NCBI GenBank assembly: GCA_030151565.1
Contig: JASLDM010000074.1
Location: 1 to 6,044 of the forward strand
Reading direction: 5' to 3'
Source: Flavobacterium sp.
GTDB taxonomy: Bacteria; Bacteroidota; Bacteroidia; Flavobacteriales; Flavobacteriaceae
DNA: 6,044 bases
Below, one piece after another: positions 5,658 through 6,044 of the stretch. The first letter of the stretch is position 1, and every line of letters starts with the position of its first letter. The notes beneath the pieces were generated by a model that saw only the letters and a program-made list of their open reading frames with translations, ran no database searches and was not told the DNA's origin. Position numbers and translations under genes: made by a program.

Positions 5658-6044
5658 TTAATCTACCGTAAAGCTTACTTTACTAGTCACTTGAGGAACG
5701 TCAAGAACATTAACATTTATAGAAGCTTTGATTTGTTTCTGACTATATTTAATATCTGCCGTACCGCGCTTCACTTTATAATACCCCGTTTCTCCTTTGC
5801 AATAACAGAATCTTCCAAAAATCATTTTTACATCTTGAAGATTTATATGTTCCAAAAGCAAGCGTTGACGCGCTTTAGGAACCTCAAAGATAATTTCTTC
5901 TCTATAAAAACCGTCCATCAAAACATCGTCGGTATGTTTTTTATACGTGTAAATTACGACATCCGTGTTTTCAGAGGGCAACAGCTCATAAAAAACCTCT
6001 CCTCTATTACCTTCTTCTACAGGCGCTACAGATAAGGAAACATT
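5658..6044 (-). CDS. Conserved-looking protein of unknown function, C-terminal part (cut by window edge)
   Basis: The frame is open from the right edge to a TAA at 5658-5660, giving 128 codons and no start. The first codons in the window read NVSLSVAPVEEGNRG, then EVFYELLPSENTD. A TTG at 5981 lies inside this run and is not the start. The fragment is rich in alternating beta-strand pattern (DVVIYTYKK, EEIIFEVPK, KASINVNVLDV, SKVSFTVD). A distinctive central block, MIFGRFCYCKGETGYYKVKRG, has two cysteines spaced CxC. No membrane helix is present in this part; a signal peptide, if any, would be outside the window. I do not recognise the family and assign no function. It has its own terminator and is not co-transcribed with the lipoproteins downstream. 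The overlapping plus-strand frame is an antisense shadow. Confidence 0.75.
   Translation of the reverse strand, partial: NVSLSVAPVEEGNRGEVFYELLPSENTDVVIYTYKKHTDDVLMDGFYREEIIFEVPKARQRLLLEHINLQDVKMIFGRFCYCKGETGYYKVKRGTADIKYSQKQIKASINVNVLDVPQVTSKVSFTVD

Noticed and set aside
5619..6035. Plus-strand open frame of 138 codons.
   Set aside because: It runs antisense to the edge gene, which has plausible protein composition and a proper terminator; the plus-strand product shows no recognisable pattern.

Overview
The window looks like chromosomal DNA of a Bacteroidota, most likely Flavobacteriales. It is AT-rich. It carries a TonB-dependent receptor with an N-terminal carboxypeptidase-regulatory-like domain, two LVIVD-repeat lipoproteins, start codons with A-rich leaders in place of strong Shine-Dalgarno sites, and several exact matches to the Bacteroidota -7 promoter element TAnnTTTG. 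No rRNA, tRNA, CRISPR array, insertion sequence or phage gene was seen.

Layout, left to right. (1) 53-517, minus: a YvbK-like GNAT acetyltransferase. (2) 610-3321, minus: a two-gene operon in which a 750-residue TonB-dependent outer-membrane receptor is followed 9 bases later by a secreted thioredoxin-fold protein; it ends at a strong hairpin terminator (559-583). (3) 3426-4082, plus: a three-domain DtxR/MntR-family metal-dependent regulator, divergent from the receptor. The 104-base gap holds the palindrome TTTAGACAAATCTAAA, which overlaps the predicted -7 box of the receptor promoter. (4) 4133-5397, minus: two small lipoproteins with LVIVD-type beta-propeller repeats, joined by an ATGA stop/start overlap. 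Their terminator hairpin is shared back-to-back with the regulator. (5) 5398-5657: a non-coding stretch with a candidate promoter, two interleaved inverted repeats and a third minus-strand terminator. (6) 5658-6044, minus: the C-terminal 128 codons of a gene of unknown function that runs off the right edge.

The central unit is a metal-responsive uptake locus. The simplest model is that the regulator, loaded with Mn2+ or Fe2+, binds the palindrome and blocks the receptor-thioredoxin operon when metal is sufficient. The receptor has only two cysteines, in a CNVC motif in its plug, and the co-transcribed secreted thioredoxin also has only its WCNYC pair. That suggests a redox link between the two, but it is inference. 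The LVIVD lipoprotein pair and the edge gene appear to be separate transcription units with no visible functional tie to the metal locus. Three provisional reading-frame starts (near 541, 4903 and 5433) are TTG codons followed by better in-frame ATGs, and the ATG starts are used here. A fourth TTG, at 5981, is simply internal to a frame that stays open to the edge.
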